NCBI RefSeq assembly: GCF_019599405.1 | Contig: NZ_RKLQ01000005.1 | Span: forward strand, 1-64,000 | DNA: 64,000 bases | DNA from: Haloarcula salinisoli | GTDB taxonomy: Archaea > Halobacteriota > Halobacteria > Halobacteriales > Haloarculaceae | Reading direction: 5' to 3' | Shown here: one piece after another, positions 32,274-42,410 of the stretch | How the letters are laid out: each line of letters starts with the position of its first letter | How positions within the stretch are numbered: position 1 is the stretch's first letter | The notes under the pieces: generated by a model | Databases searched by the model: none | What the model was told of the DNA's origin: nothing | What the model saw: the letters and a program-made list of their open reading frames with translations, nothing else | Position numbers and translations under genes: made by a program

Positions 32274-33449
32274 TCAATCAATTAACTCCCACTGGTTAGT
32301 CATTCCTCCATAGACACGGTTTAAAACTCGTCGTCTCGAGAAAATACGGGCAAATAAAACAGGGTGGCGGAGGAGACGCAGTAGAACTGCACTCGGAGAC
32401 CGGTCAACGTCTTCAATATCGATCCCGGCAGCGGCACGAATTGCTGCTCCCAGAACCTTGGGATTACGAGTTTCAAGAAAGTATCTCACAACTGTGGCGA
32501 AAATGTACTCCGTTTTCATCCTCTGATATAATCTATCAGGATAATTGTGTAATTGGCTTCTGTTAGCCAGCTCTGCGGCCAAGAATCCCGATTCAACGGC
32601 CTGTGAGATCCCCTTTCCGGTGAGTCGGTTTGCTATACCTGCAGCATCACCCACTCGTACGACTGAATGCTCCGGTAGATGGGTTCTGTCGGGATCAAGG
32701 CTTGGTCCCTCGGGAATGATTGCGACGTTCGTCCGTTCCTGCGACGGGACTGGCCACCCATTCCGCTCACAGGCTTCCCTCAATGCCTTCATATAATCAT
32801 TAGGCCGGTCACTGACCGTCCAGCCGATACCAACGTTGGCTCGTTGCGATGTCTTCGGGAATGCCCACGAGTACCCTGTATAGTTCTCCAGAATTATCCG
32901 GCTGTTCGGGTACAACTCGGTGAAGTCCCCTTCGACATCACTGTTAAGCGCTACCATATATCCTGAATACTCGTTGGTTGTTCCGAGCGCTTTACTAGAG
33001 AGTGATGGCTGACCGGTTGCATCAACGACGAGATCATACTCATCGGTGAACTCGTGGAAATCTGTCCGTGTGATAGACTGGTTTTCGTGGATGTCAACAC
33101 CCTTCTCTGAGAGTTGTTCTGCCCAGGACTGCTCAACGACATTTCGGTCCGTTATATATGTATCCGCAGCAGGAAAGGTGCCGGCTCCAGTGCGGTGGCG
33201 ATCGGCGTCGATTCCGTCATACACCTCCACTTCCATCGCTGGCAGCGGGTTGAGAAAGCCGTTCTCTACAGTCGGTTCGAGTGGGATCTTCGATACCGCT
33301 GTCATCGCTTCTCCGCAATTAACGCCTTTGCTATCGTAGGACTGCCGCTCATATAGTTCGACGACGAATCCAGCGTCGTCGAATCCAGCAGCTGCTGCAA
33401 GCCCGGCCATCCCTCCACCTATTACCGCAATTTTGGACGTTCGAGTCAT
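32274..33449 (-). CDS. geranylgeranyl reductase family FAD-dependent oxidoreductase
   Basis: A 391-residue flavoprotein. The Rossmann motif is at the N-terminus (I-A-V-I-G-G-G-M-A-G-L-A-A-A-A-G), with E-L-Y-E-R as its acidic end. V-V-D-A-T-G marks the second nucleotide-contacting strand, and V-G-D-A-A-G-I-A-N-R-L-T-G-K-G-I the FAD-binding G-D motif (about 275-290). The family reduces isoprenoid chains of archaeal lipids or other unsaturated substrates. The ATG at 33449 is preferred because the glycine-rich loop begins five residues later. It follows a DUF63 gene by 28 bases on the same strand. Confidence 0.85.
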   Translation of the reverse strand: MTRTSKIAVIGGGMAGLAAAAGFDDAGFVVELYERQSYDSKGVNCGEAMTAVSKIPLEPTVENGFLNPLPAMEVEVYDGIDADRHRTGAGTFPAADTYITDRNVVEQSWAEQLSEKGVDIHENQSITRTDFHEFTDEYDLVVDATGQPSLSSKALGTTNEYSGYMVALNSDVEGDFTELYPNSRIILENYTGYSWAFPKTSQRANVGIGWTVSDRPNDYMKALREACERNGWPVPSQERTNVAIIPEGPSLDPDRTHLPEHSVVRVGDAAGIANRLTGKGISQAVESGFLAAELANRSQLHNYPDRLYQRMKTEYIFATVVRYFLETRNPKVLGAAIRAAAGIDIEDVDRSPSAVLLRLLRHPVLFARIFSRRRVLNRVYGGMTNQWELID

Positions 33450-33477
33450 CGGTTTTTGCCAATCTTTGAGGCCATCG

Positions 33478-34479
33478 TTAAGCTCCCAACAGCATCCGAA
33501 GTGACCCACGAACGCCCATCGGGAGTCCGATCGCTCCGATGAAGAACGTCATAAGCCACCACCACGTGTGATTCATCTCCTCTTTCGCATCGGCGAGATA
33601 CCACACGATGCCGACAGTCACGACGAGTTTCAGCACGAACGTCGATCCGGAGAATCCAGTCGCCTGGTACACGAGATTCGTCACGACCAGCTTTGGGGAG
33701 TAGCCGAGGAACGTCACACCGATGAGATTCTGCGCAGCGTCCCACAACTGGCCGAAAACGGCCAGCAGAATTAGCGGGTGTCGAAGGTGGGTGATATTGG
33801 CGAAACTCGTGCCCCAGTAGTAGAGTGCGGTTACGCCGAGCGCTATCCCCGTCGTCGCGACAGGAACCCATAGGCGGAGTGGGGTCGATGTCGAGAGGCC
33901 GTGCCAAACAGCCCACCAGACGGCCCCGACAGCCCACACCGACCCGACGAGCCCGACTGTTAGCGGGATAGATCCGATATTTTGGTCACGCAAGAGTGCG
34001 CCGACGCCGAGCGCGAGGATGGTGACAGCGGTGACGACGATGTAAATCGATGGCGTGATGAACCACACCGCGTAGTCGCCGAGCAGTCCGATATCCTCGA
34101 GGGCGCGCATCGCCCCACCTGCGATGATGATCGGAGCGAACCCGTAGGCCAGTCGTGCGTCGAACGTGACGTCGAGTTGGTCGAGATACGCCCGTAGTCC
34201 GGGGAGGCTGTATACGACTGCCGCGAGGTAGATTACCGTGTTCACCGCGTTGTAGCCCTGGACAGCACGAATCCCCTCGTGCGTGACTGGTTGACCGGCC
34301 GCATCGGCGACGACTGGTCCCCAGAGATACTGCCAGATGAACCGGTCGTAGACCAACGTCGGAAACACGAGGAGGCCCCCACCGATGAGGACGAGCGGGG
34401 CCAGCAGGTACAGCGCCCACCACTCGCGTGAGCCGGTCTCCGGAAGGGCAGTCTCGACGCGCCGGGTGACAGTACTCAC
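33478..34479 (-). CDS. DUF63 family membrane protein
   Basis: A 333-residue protein with about eight membrane helices. A-G-G-A-M-R-A-L-E-D-I-G-L-L and I-T-P-S-I-Y-I-V match the DUF63 pattern (R-x-x-E-D, then x-P-x-x-Y). It starts with GTG at 34479, overlapping the stop of the upstream wHTH gene (GTGA); an upstream in-frame ATG would overlap that gene by 52 bases. DUF63 is an archaeal family of unknown function. Confidence 0.83.
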   Translation of the reverse strand: MSTVTRRVETALPETGSREWWALYLLAPLVLIGGGLLVFPTLVYDRFIWQYLWGPVVADAAGQPVTHEGIRAVQGYNAVNTVIYLAAVVYSLPGLRAYLDQLDVTFDARLAYGFAPIIIAGGAMRALEDIGLLGDYAVWFITPSIYIVVTAVTILALGVGALLRDQNIGSIPLTVGLVGSVWAVGAVWWAVWHGLSTSTPLRLWVPVATTGIALGVTALYYWGTSFANITHLRHPLILLAVFGQLWDAAQNLIGVTFLGYSPKLVVTNLVYQATGFSGSTFVLKLVVTVGIVWYLADAKEEMNHTWWWLMTFFIGAIGLPMGVRGSLRMLLGA

Positions 34480-34700
34480 GACTCGTTCACCTCTAAGCGC
34501 CACGTCGTGCTTTTCGAGCGCCCCCACTGTTCGAGTGAAACGATTGTGAGTTCGTCCTGGAGCTGGCTGAGGTACTGCGCGACTGCCTTGGGAGATCCGT
34601 CGAGATCGCTGGCAATCTCGCGAGCCCGGAGGTATGTCGGTTCGCTACTGGCTGTCTCGACGAGGTACCTTCGAACCGTGTGCCGGGAAATATTCGACAT
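34476..34700 (-). CDS. small winged-helix protein, DUF7123-like
   Basis: A 74-residue protein: a compact wHTH (T-Y-L-R-A-R-E-I-A-S-D-L, then S-P-K-A-V-A-Q-Y-L-S-Q-L) ending in W-G-R-S-K-S-T-T-W-R, the pattern of haloarchaeal DUF7123 proteins. The start at 34700 leaves 17 bases to the stop of CopA and avoids a long overlap. It overlaps the DUF63 start by four bases and may be in one operon with CopA. DNA binding is inferred. Confidence 0.78.
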   Translation of the reverse strand: MSNISRHTVRRYLVETASSEPTYLRAREIASDLDGSPKAVAQYLSQLQDELTIVSLEQWGRSKSTTWRLEVNES

Positions 34701-34717
34701 TGATCTAGAGGTGACGG

Positions 34718-37324
34718 TTAGCGAAGAAATCCGAAGAGCTTGTAGTCGTGATCGGGGGTGTACCGCCGGAACAGGAGACTGTTCGTCAGCACCGACACCG
34801 ACGAGAACGCCATTGCTGCTGCAGCGAGCACGGGCTGGAGGAGGCCGAGCGACGCTAACGGAATCATCGCCGTGTTGTAACCGAGCGCCCACACGAGGTT
34901 CTGTTTGATCTTCTGGAGTGTCGCGTCTGAGATTCGGATCGCCTTTACCACGTCGAGCGGGTCGTCTCGCATCAGCGTGACGTCTGCAGCTTCGATGGCG
35001 ACGTCGGTGCCGGAGCCGATTGCTGTCCCGACGTGTGCGACCGCGAGTGCCGGAGCGTCGTTGACGCCGTCACCGACCATCATCGCCTGCCGGCCCTCGT
35101 CTTGAATACTGTCGACCGCGTTGGACTTGTCCTCAGGAAGGACTCCTGCGCGGACGTTCTTCGGGTCGATACCCACCTGTTTAGCGACCGCACGGGCAGT
35201 TCGCTCGTTGTCGCCCGTAATCATCATCACGTCAACTCCCCGCTCCTGGAGTGCTGTGACAGCCTGCTTGGAGCTTTCCTTCACTGTGTCGGCGTCGGCG
35301 ACCACACCCACGAGCTCCCCCTCGTAGGCGACCAGCATCGCCGTCTTCCCCTCGTTCTCGAGGCGTTCCATCGTCTCCTCAGCGGGAGAGGGGTCGATCC
35401 CGTTGTCCCGCAGCAGCTTGCGGTTGCCGACCAGCACCTCGCTGTCACCAATGACTGCTTTGATCCCGTGGCCCGGAACGTTCTCGAAGTCGTCAGGCTC
35501 AGTCACGTCCAGGCCGCGTTCTTCGGCCCCTTCGACGATTGCACGGGCGAGCGGGTGTTCGCTGCCGCTTTCAGCTATCGCCGCCAGTCGAAGCACATCA
35601 TCCTCTGAGAGGCGCTCACGGGTGCTGAGCTGTCCACCATCTGGGGTCGGCTCGCCACCGTCAGTCACCACATTTCCATCGCTATCAAAGACGACCACGT
35701 CGGTGAGTTCCATTTCCCCTTCGGTGAGTGTGCCCGTCTTGTCGAAGACGACTGTATCGACGTCTTTCGCTCGTTCGAGGATGTCACCGCCCTTGAACAG
35801 GACGCCGTTCTGGGCACCAATCGTCGTCCCGACCATCGTCGCTGCGGGCGTCGCCAGCCCCAGCGCACAGGGACAGGCGATGAGGATCGAGGACGCGAAG
35901 ACAATTATCGCGAACTCGAAGACTGAAACGGTCCCACCGACCGGGGCCGGGCCGCCAGCAACCTGACCCCACAGCGGGAGCCAGTCGACGAAGCCAGCGA
36001 GAGCCTCGGGGAACAGGAACCAGACGACACCCCAGAGAAGGGCGTTCGCGATGACCGCAGGCACGAAGTACGCGGAGATGCGGTCGGCGAGATTCTGGAT
36101 GTCGGGCTGGCGCGACTGGGCCTCCTTGACTGTCTGGACGATCTGTTGGAGGGCCGTGTCTTCTCCAACCTTCGTCGCCTCCACGACAAGGACGCCGTTC
36201 TCGTTAATCGTCGAGCCGACGACCTCATCGCCCTCCTCTTTCTCGACAGGCACAGATTCGCCAGTGACCATTGACTCGTCGACGGCAGACTGACCGTCGA
36301 CAACGACACCGTCTGTGGGAATCTTCTCACCTGGACGAATTTTCATCCGGTCACCAGTTGTGACCTCTTCAAGCGGAACTTCTTCTTCACTGCCGTCCTC
36401 GTGGACAATGGTCGCCGTTTCGGCTTCCATTTCGAGGAGCTTTCGGAGGGCCTCACCCGCTTGGCCCTTCGACCGAGCTTCGAGATAGTTACCCAACGTG
36501 ATGAACACGAGGATGAGGGCTGCCGTGTCGAAATAAAGTCCACCTGCAATGAGTTCAGCAAGGACTGCCACAGAGTATAGATAGGCCGTTGTTGAACCGA
36601 TCGCAATCAGCACGTCCATATTGGCGCGGCCATTCTTCACGATCGCCTTGTACGAGTTCTTATAGAACGGCCAGCCGAGGATCGCCTGTACCGGCGTGGC
36701 GAGGAGGAACTCAACCCAGCCAAGTTCCACACCGAAGACGGCTTCAGGGACGATCGCGCCACCGAGCAGATAATTGTCGATGAGGAAGAAGAGCAACGGT
36801 GCCGATAACACTGCCCCAAAGAGGGTCAACCTGAGTTGCTTCCGAGTTTCGGCTTGACGGGCGGCATCTCGTGCGTCCTGGCCCGACTCTTCGTCGGCAC
36901 CATCTTCGCGGACGGGCGAGTAGCCAGCCTCCTCGATAGCATCGTACAGCGCACCAATAGATACTTCCGCAGGATTGTAGGTGACCTGTGCTTCGTCGGT
37001 TGCGTAATTGACCTCCGCATTAACGACGCCCGGAATATTTTCAAGAGCGGTTTGGTTGGTCTCGGCGCAGTTGGCACAGGTCATATCGGAGATGGCAATC
37101 GTTACCGTCTCAGAGACTGCGCCGTACCCGGCCTCGTCGATCGCGTCGTAGATTTCTTTGAGCGATACCTCTTCAGGGTCGTAGGTGACGGAACCCTCGT
37201 CGGTGGCGAAGTTCGCATCCGCCTCCGATACCCCGTCGAGCGATTCGAGAGTGTCCTGGATCGTCGCCGAACAGTTGGCGCAGGACATTCCCGTGATATC
37301 AAGATGGATTGTTTGGCTTGTCAT
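34718..37324 (-). CDS. copA: copper-exporting P1B-1 ATPase with two HMA domains
   Basis: An 868-residue pump. Two N-terminal HMA domains carry C-A-N-C at 15-18 and 83-86. Then come the actuator T-G-E-S, the membrane C-P-C (about 484-486, in [11 protein letters not shown]) that defines Cu(I)/Ag(I) pumps, D-K-T-G-T (about 527), S-E-H-P in the nucleotide domain, and G-D-G-V-N-D near the end. It exports cytosolic Cu(I) using ATP. An Lrp/TRASH gene lies just upstream on the same strand (94 bases) and a copper chaperone gene diverges from that regulator. The promoter should be within GTTCTACTATACGGGG before the ATG. Confidence 0.95.
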   Translation of the reverse strand: MTSQTIHLDITGMSCANCSATIQDTLESLDGVSEADANFATDEGSVTYDPEEVSLKEIYDAIDEAGYGAVSETVTIAISDMTCANCAETNQTALENIPGVVNAEVNYATDEAQVTYNPAEVSIGALYDAIEEAGYSPVREDGADEESGQDARDAARQAETRKQLRLTLFGAVLSAPLLFFLIDNYLLGGAIVPEAVFGVELGWVEFLLATPVQAILGWPFYKNSYKAIVKNGRANMDVLIAIGSTTAYLYSVAVLAELIAGGLYFDTAALILVFITLGNYLEARSKGQAGEALRKLLEMEAETATIVHEDGSEEEVPLEEVTTGDRMKIRPGEKIPTDGVVVDGQSAVDESMVTGESVPVEKEEGDEVVGSTINENGVLVVEATKVGEDTALQQIVQTVKEAQSRQPDIQNLADRISAYFVPAVIANALLWGVVWFLFPEALAGFVDWLPLWGQVAGGPAPVGGTVSVFEFAIIVFASSILIACPCALGLATPAATMVGTTIGAQNGVLFKGGDILERAKDVDTVVFDKTGTLTEGEMELTDVVVFDSDGNVVTDGGEPTPDGGQLSTRERLSEDDVLRLAAIAESGSEHPLARAIVEGAEERGLDVTEPDDFENVPGHGIKAVIGDSEVLVGNRKLLRDNGIDPSPAEETMERLENEGKTAMLVAYEGELVGVVADADTVKESSKQAVTALQERGVDVMMITGDNERTARAVAKQVGIDPKNVRAGVLPEDKSNAVDSIQDEGRQAMMVGDGVNDAPALAVAHVGTAIGSGTDVAIEAADVTLMRDDPLDVVKAIRISDATLQKIKQNLVWALGYNTAMIPLASLGLLQPVLAAAAMAFSSVSVLTNSLLFRRYTPDHDYKLFGFLR

Positions 37325-37418
37325 GCTTGTTCTACTATACGGGGTCTAGGTTTAGGCGATTTACTGCTTCGAGAGGCGGGGTTTCGACTGCAGGAAAATT
37401 TGGATTCCAAAGACAGCG

Positions 37419-38009
37419 TTACGCTCCCTCTTCGAGTCGCTGATACCGATCGTCGAACCGTGTGAGACAGGACGGACAACAGAAGTGATAGATCTCTCCG
37501 TCGATTCTCGTCGTTTCACCTTGATTATCAACGGTATTGTTACATTCAGCACAGGTGAGTGCAAATTCGACGCCATCAACGGACGGCGTCCATTCAAGCT
37601 CGTCAATTAGCGTGACGGTGTAATCTGCTACATCGATCTCGTTAAAGAGTCCATCTACCCACTGACGTACGTTCTGGGCTTCAACACGGGCATAGAACCA
37701 AAGATCTCCTTCGGAGGTCGTGAAGACGTGTTCAACGCCATCTGACTCTCGAGCCCGCTCGCGGGCGGCCTCCAACGACGCTGAGCCGATTTCGGCCTGA
37801 ATAAATACCGGTACACCAGCTCGGAGATGAGCCCGGTTGACGTCAATCGTGAAGTTGTTAATGATGCCAGCTTCCTGTAATCGCTTTACCCGGTCAGACA
37901 CGGCTGGCCCCGACAAGTCGACCTCCTCGCCAATATCGCTGAACGGGCGGCGGGCGTCATCAGCGAGTAACGAGAGGATTTCTAAGTCGGTTTCATCCAA
38001 ATTGCGCAT
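37419..38009 (-). CDS. Lrp/AsnC-type regulator with TRASH domain, probable CopA regulator
   Basis: A 196-residue regulator: AsnC winged helix (L-D-E-T-D-L-E-I-L, then S-G-P-A-V-S-D-R-V), RAM-like domain, and a C-terminal TRASH finger (C-A-E-C, then F-C-C-P-S-C-L-T-R-F). The ATG at 38009 is chosen over an upstream one since L-D-E-T-D follows it. It lies upstream of the CopA gene on the same strand and divergent from the CopZ-like gene at 38138, so it is well placed to control both. Proteins of this kind activate copper export in haloarchaea. Confidence 0.88.
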   Translation of the reverse strand: MRNLDETDLEILSLLADDARRPFSDIGEEVDLSGPAVSDRVKRLQEAGIINNFTIDVNRAHLRAGVPVFIQAEIGSASLEAARERARESDGVEHVFTTSEGDLWFYARVEAQNVRQWVDGLFNEIDVADYTVTLIDELEWTPSVDGVEFALTCAECNNTVDNQGETTRIDGEIYHFCCPSCLTRFDDRYQRLEEGA

Positions 38010-38089
38010 ACGACCGCTTCGTCTCGCAGGATACATTATTGTTGCCCACAACACACCTTCGAAATCGGTGATCTAGGGCTGCGACAACA

Positions 38090-38101
38090 TTGGATTCTAA
38101 G
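38090..38101 (+). promoter_or_regulatory. TTGGATTCTAAG, candidate metal-regulator site before the CopZ-like gene
   Basis: This motif lies 37-48 bases before the CopZ-like ATG, near the expected BRE/TATA position. It resembles CTTTGGATTGCTAAG before the free YHS gene and ACTTTGAATCTAAAGT before the second CopZ-like gene. Confidence 0.45.
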
Positions 38102-38137
38102 CAGAAAACCACATAGAATACTCGCCCCTATCTACGA

Positions 38138-38341
38138 ATGGATATGACTCAGACAATCACCGTCGAAGGAATGACCTGTGAACATTGCGAGCAGACCGTC
38201 GAAGAGGCACTCGAAGAAGTTGAGGGGGTTACGTCCGCTACTGCGGATCGTGACTCAGAATCCGCGACGGTCGAGGGGTCCGCTGAACGGGATGAGCTTG
38301 TGACTGTGGTCGAAGACGCTGGATACGATGCCTCTGCGTAA
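38138..38341 (+). CDS. CopZ-like copper chaperone (HMA domain)
   Basis: A 67-residue HMA protein with the Cu(I) site M-T-C-E-H-C (about 12-17) and E-Q-T-V-E-E-A-L-E. The His in CEHC is uncommon in Cu chaperones but also present as C-G-H-C in the paralogue at 44824. It would carry Cu(I) to CopA (34718), encoded across the Lrp/TRASH gene. The start is 38138, or 38144 two codons later. Aconitase follows 71 bases downstream on the same strand. Confidence 0.9.
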   Translation: MDMTQTITVEGMTCEHCEQTVEEALEEVEGVTSATADRDSESATVEGSAERDELVTVVEDAGYDASA

Positions 38342-38412
38342 CAAATCCCGATTCTCGTCGAATCGGATTCGGAGAGGGATTGATACGACTGCCAATCCCA
38401 GGTGTAGATACT

Positions 38413-41196
38413 ATGACTGATACACTTCCGTTCGATGCCGTCCGCGAGCTCGACGTCGACGGGACGACGTACAAGATGGCCGATCTTCGAGCACTCGAAG
38501 AGCAGGGGCTCTGTGACCTCGACACGCTCCCTGTGAGCATCCGTATTCTGCTTGAGTCGGTGCTCCGGAACGCCGACGGCGAAACTGTTACTGCAGCGGA
38601 CGTCAAGAATGCTGCTGGCTGGGAGCCAGACGTACCGGACGCAGAGGTTCCGTTCTCTCCATCACGAGTCGTCCTACAGGATCTCACTGGCGTGCCCGCA
38701 GTTGTCGACCTGGCGGCCCTTCGATCCGAAGTCGACCGCAAAGATCGGGACCCAACCCTGGTCGAACCAGAAATCCCTATTGATCTTGTAATCGACCACA
38801 GCGTCCAGGTCGACTACTTCGACTCCGAGGACGCCTACGAGAAGAACGTCGAACTGGAGTACGAGCGCAACGCCGAACGGTATCGCGCGATCAAGTGGGC
38901 GCAGAACGCCTTCGAGAACTTCAACGTCGTCCCGCCGGGGACCGGCATCGTCCACCAGGTGAATCTCGAGCATCTGGGCCGGGTCGTCCACGCCCGCGAG
39001 CGAGACGGCGAGAACTGGCTCCTACCGGACACACTCGTCGGTACGGACAGCCACACCCCGATGATCGGTGGCATCGGTGTGGTCGGCTGGGGCGTCGGCG
39101 GCATTGAAGCGGAAGCGGCGATGCTCGGTCAGCCGGTCACGATGAAACTCCCCGAGGTCGTCGGCGTCCGCCTCGAAGGCGAATTACCCGAGGGCGCGAC
39201 AGCGACGGATCTCGTGCTCCACATCACCGAACGGCTCCGCGAGGTCGGCGTCGTCGACCGGTTTGTCGAGTTCTTCGGTCCTGGTGTGGAGAATCTCACA
39301 GTCCCCGACCGAGCCACGATCGCCAATATGGCGCCCGAACAGGGCTCGACGATCAGTATGTTCCCGGTCGACGAGCAGACGCTCGAGTATCTCGAACTCA
39401 CCGGGCGTGACCCCGCCCACATCGACCTTGTTCGCGAGTACCTCGAAGCGCAAGGGCTATTCGGAGAACAGGAACCGGAATACACCGAGGTCGTCGAGTT
39501 CGATCTTTCGACTGTTGAGCCGAGTCTCGCCGGACACAAGCGGCCACAGGACCGGATTCCGATGGGGGACGTGAAACAGAGCTTCCGGGGACTTCTCCAC
39601 GGGGAGTTCGAAGACGACCTCGATGATGTCGACGAAGACGCCCTACAGCGGTGGCTCGGCGAAGGTGGTGCAGCTGGTGCGGAGACCGACGGCGGTGTTC
39701 AGGTCGAACCCGAATCGGAACTGCACCCGTTAACCAAACGCGTCGAGGTCGACCTCGACGGTGAGACAGTGGAAATTGGACACGGAGACGTCCTCGTCAG
39801 CGCCATCACGAGCTGTACGAACACTTCGAACCCGTCGGTGATGATCGCTGCTGGTCTGCTTGCCCAGAACGCCGTCGAGAAAGGTTTAGATGTCCCGCCG
39901 TACGTCAAGACGAGTCTCGCACCCGGCAGTCGCGTCGTCACGCAGTACCTCGAGGAATCGGGCCTGCTTCCGTATCTCGAAGAGCTCGGGTACGCGGTCG
40001 TCGGCTACGGCTGTACTACTTGTATCGGGAACGCCGGACCACTTCCCGATCCCATCGAGCAAGCGATCGACGACCACGACCTCTGGACGACGAGCGTCCT
40101 CTCCGGGAATCGGAACTTCGAGGCGCGTATTCACCCGAAGATCCGCGCGAACTACCTCGCGAGCCCGCCGCTCGTCGTCGCCTACGGCCTCGCAGGGCGG
40201 ATGGACGTCGACCTCGAGAACGAGCCGCTAGGCACCGACGAGGAGGGGGGATCGGTGTATCTGGCGGACATCTGGCCCGACGCAGCGGACGTGCAGGCAG
40301 CAATCCACGAGAACGTCTCTCCTGGGATGTTCGAGGAGAAGTATGCCTCTGTGTTCGAGGGTGACGAGCGGTGGGCTGCTCTCGACGCGCCCACAGGTGA
40401 CGTCTACGAGTGGGACGACGACTCGACATACATCCGAGAGCCGCCGTTCTTCCAAGACTTCCCCCTCGAGAAACCCGGCGTCGCCGATATTGAGGATACA
40501 CGCTGCCTGCTGACACTCGGCGATACCGTTACGACCGACCACATCAGCCCTGCTGGCCCCTTCGGATCTGACCTCCCTGCCGGCCAGTGGCTGCTCGATA
40601 ACGGCGTTGAGCCGCACGAGTTCAACACCTACGGCGCGCGCCGGGGCAACCACGAGGTGATGATGCGGGGAACGTTCGCCAATGTCCGCATCGAGAACGA
40701 GATGCTCGACGATGTCGAGGGTGGCTATACGATCCACCACCCAACCGACGAGCAGACGACCGTGTTCGAAGCCAGCCAGCGCTACCGCGAGGAGGGAGTC
40801 CCGCTCGTCGTGATGGCGGGCGAAGAGTTCGGTACCGGCTCCAGCCGGGACTGGGCGGCGAAAGGAACGGACCTACTCGGTGTTCGCGCAACCATCGCCG
40901 AGAGTTACGAGCGCATCTACCGCGACAACCTCGTCGGCATGGGTGTGCTCCCCCTGCAGTTCGATGATGGCGACTCGTGGGAATCTCTCGGTCTGGATGG
41001 GTCGGAGATCTTCACGATCCACGGCCTCGATGACGGGCTCGACGTGATGGACGAACTGACCGTTATCGCCGAGCGTGCGGACGGGTCGACTGTCGAGTTC
41101 CCGGTCACAGCACAGGTCGGCACGCCGGCCGCCGTGACCTATATCGAACACGGCGGCATCCTCCACTACGTCCTTAGACGGCTCCTCACGCGATAA
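38413..41196 (+). CDS. acnA: aconitate hydratase, AcnA type
   Basis: A 927-residue Fe-S enzyme converting citrate to isocitrate. The three cluster Cys are visible: S-C-T-N-T-S-N-P (about C468) and G-C-T-T-C-I-G-N (C534, C537). R-I-H/D-H-S motifs include S-V-Q-V-D-Y-F near 135 and G-T-D-S-H-T-P-M; the swivel domain has G-E-E-F-G-T-G-S-S-R-D-W-A-A-K-G near 805. The ATG at 38413 is preferred to one 11 codons upstream. Placement behind a copper chaperone is notable: copper destroys exposed clusters of dehydratases, so this may be a spare or copper-responsive copy; that is inference. Confidence 0.93.
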   Translation: MTDTLPFDAVRELDVDGTTYKMADLRALEEQGLCDLDTLPVSIRILLESVLRNADGETVTAADVKNAAGWEPDVPDAEVPFSPSRVVLQDLTGVPAVVDLAALRSEVDRKDRDPTLVEPEIPIDLVIDHSVQVDYFDSEDAYEKNVELEYERNAERYRAIKWAQNAFENFNVVPPGTGIVHQVNLEHLGRVVHARERDGENWLLPDTLVGTDSHTPMIGGIGVVGWGVGGIEAEAAMLGQPVTMKLPEVVGVRLEGELPEGATATDLVLHITERLREVGVVDRFVEFFGPGVENLTVPDRATIANMAPEQGSTISMFPVDEQTLEYLELTGRDPAHIDLVREYLEAQGLFGEQEPEYTEVVEFDLSTVEPSLAGHKRPQDRIPMGDVKQSFRGLLHGEFEDDLDDVDEDALQRWLGEGGAAGAETDGGVQVEPESELHPLTKRVEVDLDGETVEIGHGDVLVSAITSCTNTSNPSVMIAAGLLAQNAVEKGLDVPPYVKTSLAPGSRVVTQYLEESGLLPYLEELGYAVVGYGCTTCIGNAGPLPDPIEQAIDDHDLWTTSVLSGNRNFEARIHPKIRANYLASPPLVVAYGLAGRMDVDLENEPLGTDEEGGSVYLADIWPDAADVQAAIHENVSPGMFEEKYASVFEGDERWAALDAPTGDVYEWDDDSTYIREPPFFQDFPLEKPGVADIEDTRCLLTLGDTVTTDHISPAGPFGSDLPAGQWLLDNGVEPHEFNTYGARRGNHEVMMRGTFANVRIENEMLDDVEGGYTIHHPTDEQTTVFEASQRYREEGVPLVVMAGEEFGTGSSRDWAAKGTDLLGVRATIAESYERIYRDNLVGMGVLPLQFDDGDSWESLGLDGSEIFTIHGLDDGLDVMDELTVIAERADGSTVEFPVTAQVGTPAAVTYIEHGGILHYVLRRLLTR

Positions 41197-41264
41197 TCTC
41201 TCTCAACTGACTCTATTTCTGGAAGCACAAGCAACACGAATAACTTTGAGTCCAAATTAGCGTT

Positions 41265-41765
41265 TCAATCGTGCGTAGACTCTGTTCGGATGATGCCCGC
41301 TACGTTATCCATCTGAGCTGAAACGTGTGCACTCTCACCAGCAACATGCGTAATTAAATCGTCCAGAGTGATCATCCCGATAACGCTCCCGTCTTCAACA
41401 ACCGGGACGTGTCGAGCACCCGCTTCGTTCATTTGTCTCAGGACTTTTGGAATCTCAGCATCTGCTGGCACAGTAAGTGGGTCACGCGTCATCACGTCAG
41501 CAGCTCGTACGTCGTCTCCACTAGTCTCGGCTGTGAGCACACTTAACTCGCTTTCCTCGGTGAGCAGGTTAGCAATCAGGTCTCGGTCGGTGATGATACC
41601 AGAGATCTGATCGGATTCTTCGACGACCACGTACCTGGCACACCGCGATTGGGAGATCATCGTGTGAGCGATCTCGGCAACCGTGGCGTCAGGCGTGACA
41701 CGGGCGACCGACTCATCAGCAATACGACCAATGTCCATCCGGAGGTCAGTTGGTCTGGTACCCAT
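41265..41765 (-). CDS. two-CBS-domain protein
   Basis: A 166-residue protein made of paired CBS domains (about 12-70 and 85-145): A-R-Y-V-V-V-E-E-S-D-Q-I-S-G-I-I-T-D-R-D-L and A-R-H-V-P-V-V-E-D-G-S-V-I-G-M-I-T-L-D-D-L. CBS pairs bind adenine nucleotides and sense energy state. There is no attached effector domain, so it may regulate a partner. It is convergent with aconitase and divergent from the UspA gene at 41950. Confidence 0.88.
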   Translation of the reverse strand: MGTRPTDLRMDIGRIADESVARVTPDATVAEIAHTMISQSRCARYVVVEESDQISGIITDRDLIANLLTEESELSVLTAETSGDDVRAADVMTRDPLTVPADAEIPKVLRQMNEAGARHVPVVEDGSVIGMITLDDLITHVAGESAHVSAQMDNVAGIIRTESTHD

Positions 41766-41917
41766 GCTAATCAGTACGACTCATAACAGGAAATAGCTTA
41801 GCATCAGCTGGTCGTCATAGAAATCCTCCACTCTTCAACCCTGAGAGACGACAATCTCCAAACTTTGTGAAGTTACAAAAAGTGTTACCAGCTACGCCAC
41901 TATCCAAGAGCGCTGGC

Positions 41918-41925
41918 TTTTATAA
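41918..41925 (+). promoter_or_regulatory. TATA box TTTATAAT for the UspA gene
   Basis: TTTATAAT lies about 25-32 bases before the ATG at 41950, the spacing expected for a haloarchaeal promoter giving a leaderless or nearly leaderless transcript. Confidence 0.6.
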
Positions 41926-41949
41926 TCTAGTCTCAATAAGTAAAGAGAA

Positions 41950-42399
41950 ATGTACGATACGGTTTTGCTCTCGACTGACGGGACAGTTGCTTCTGAGGAA
42001 GCTGAATCCCATGCTATCGCGCTAGCAGAGGCCCATAATGCCGATCTTCATGTTCTGTATGTAGTCGATGAGGACGTCGTAACAGCATACAGCGGTGACG
42101 AGTACGTTGATGAAGCCGAGGGCCCAGAACATGGCCTCGAAGAACTTGGAACGGAAACAATCGCAGACATCCAATATAAAGCGAAGGAGGTCGGTGTCAA
42201 TGTTGTCAAAGCAATTGAGCACGGCCGACCGGCTGAGACGATTGTACGGTATGCTGATGTCGAAGATATGGATCTACTTGTACTTGGAACGAAACACCGG
42301 CCGGAAGAATACCGGGCCTTGCTCGGAAGCGTGACCGACCGCGTCCTTCGATTGACGACCCGCCCAGCGACCGTCGTGAAGACGGAAGTCGACGAATAG
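41950..42399 (+). CDS. universal stress protein (UspA family)
   Basis: A 149-residue single-domain UspA protein. M-Y-D-T-V-L-L-S-T-D-G is the canonical first strand, D-L-L-V-L-G-T-K-H near 113-121 and L-G-S-V-T-D-R-V-L-R (about 128-137) form the ATP-binding region (the glycine-rich motif is partly altered, K-H-R-P replacing R-G-x-x-G). It has its own promoter and ends 11 bases from the convergent SHOCT gene. Confidence 0.9.
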   Translation: MYDTVLLSTDGTVASEEAESHAIALAEAHNADLHVLYVVDEDVVTAYSGDEYVDEAEGPEHGLEELGTETIADIQYKAKEVGVNVVKAIEHGRPAETIVRYADVEDMDLLVLGTKHRPEEYRALLGSVTDRVLRLTTRPATVVKTEVDE

Positions 42400-42410
42400 G
42401 GGAAGAACAG

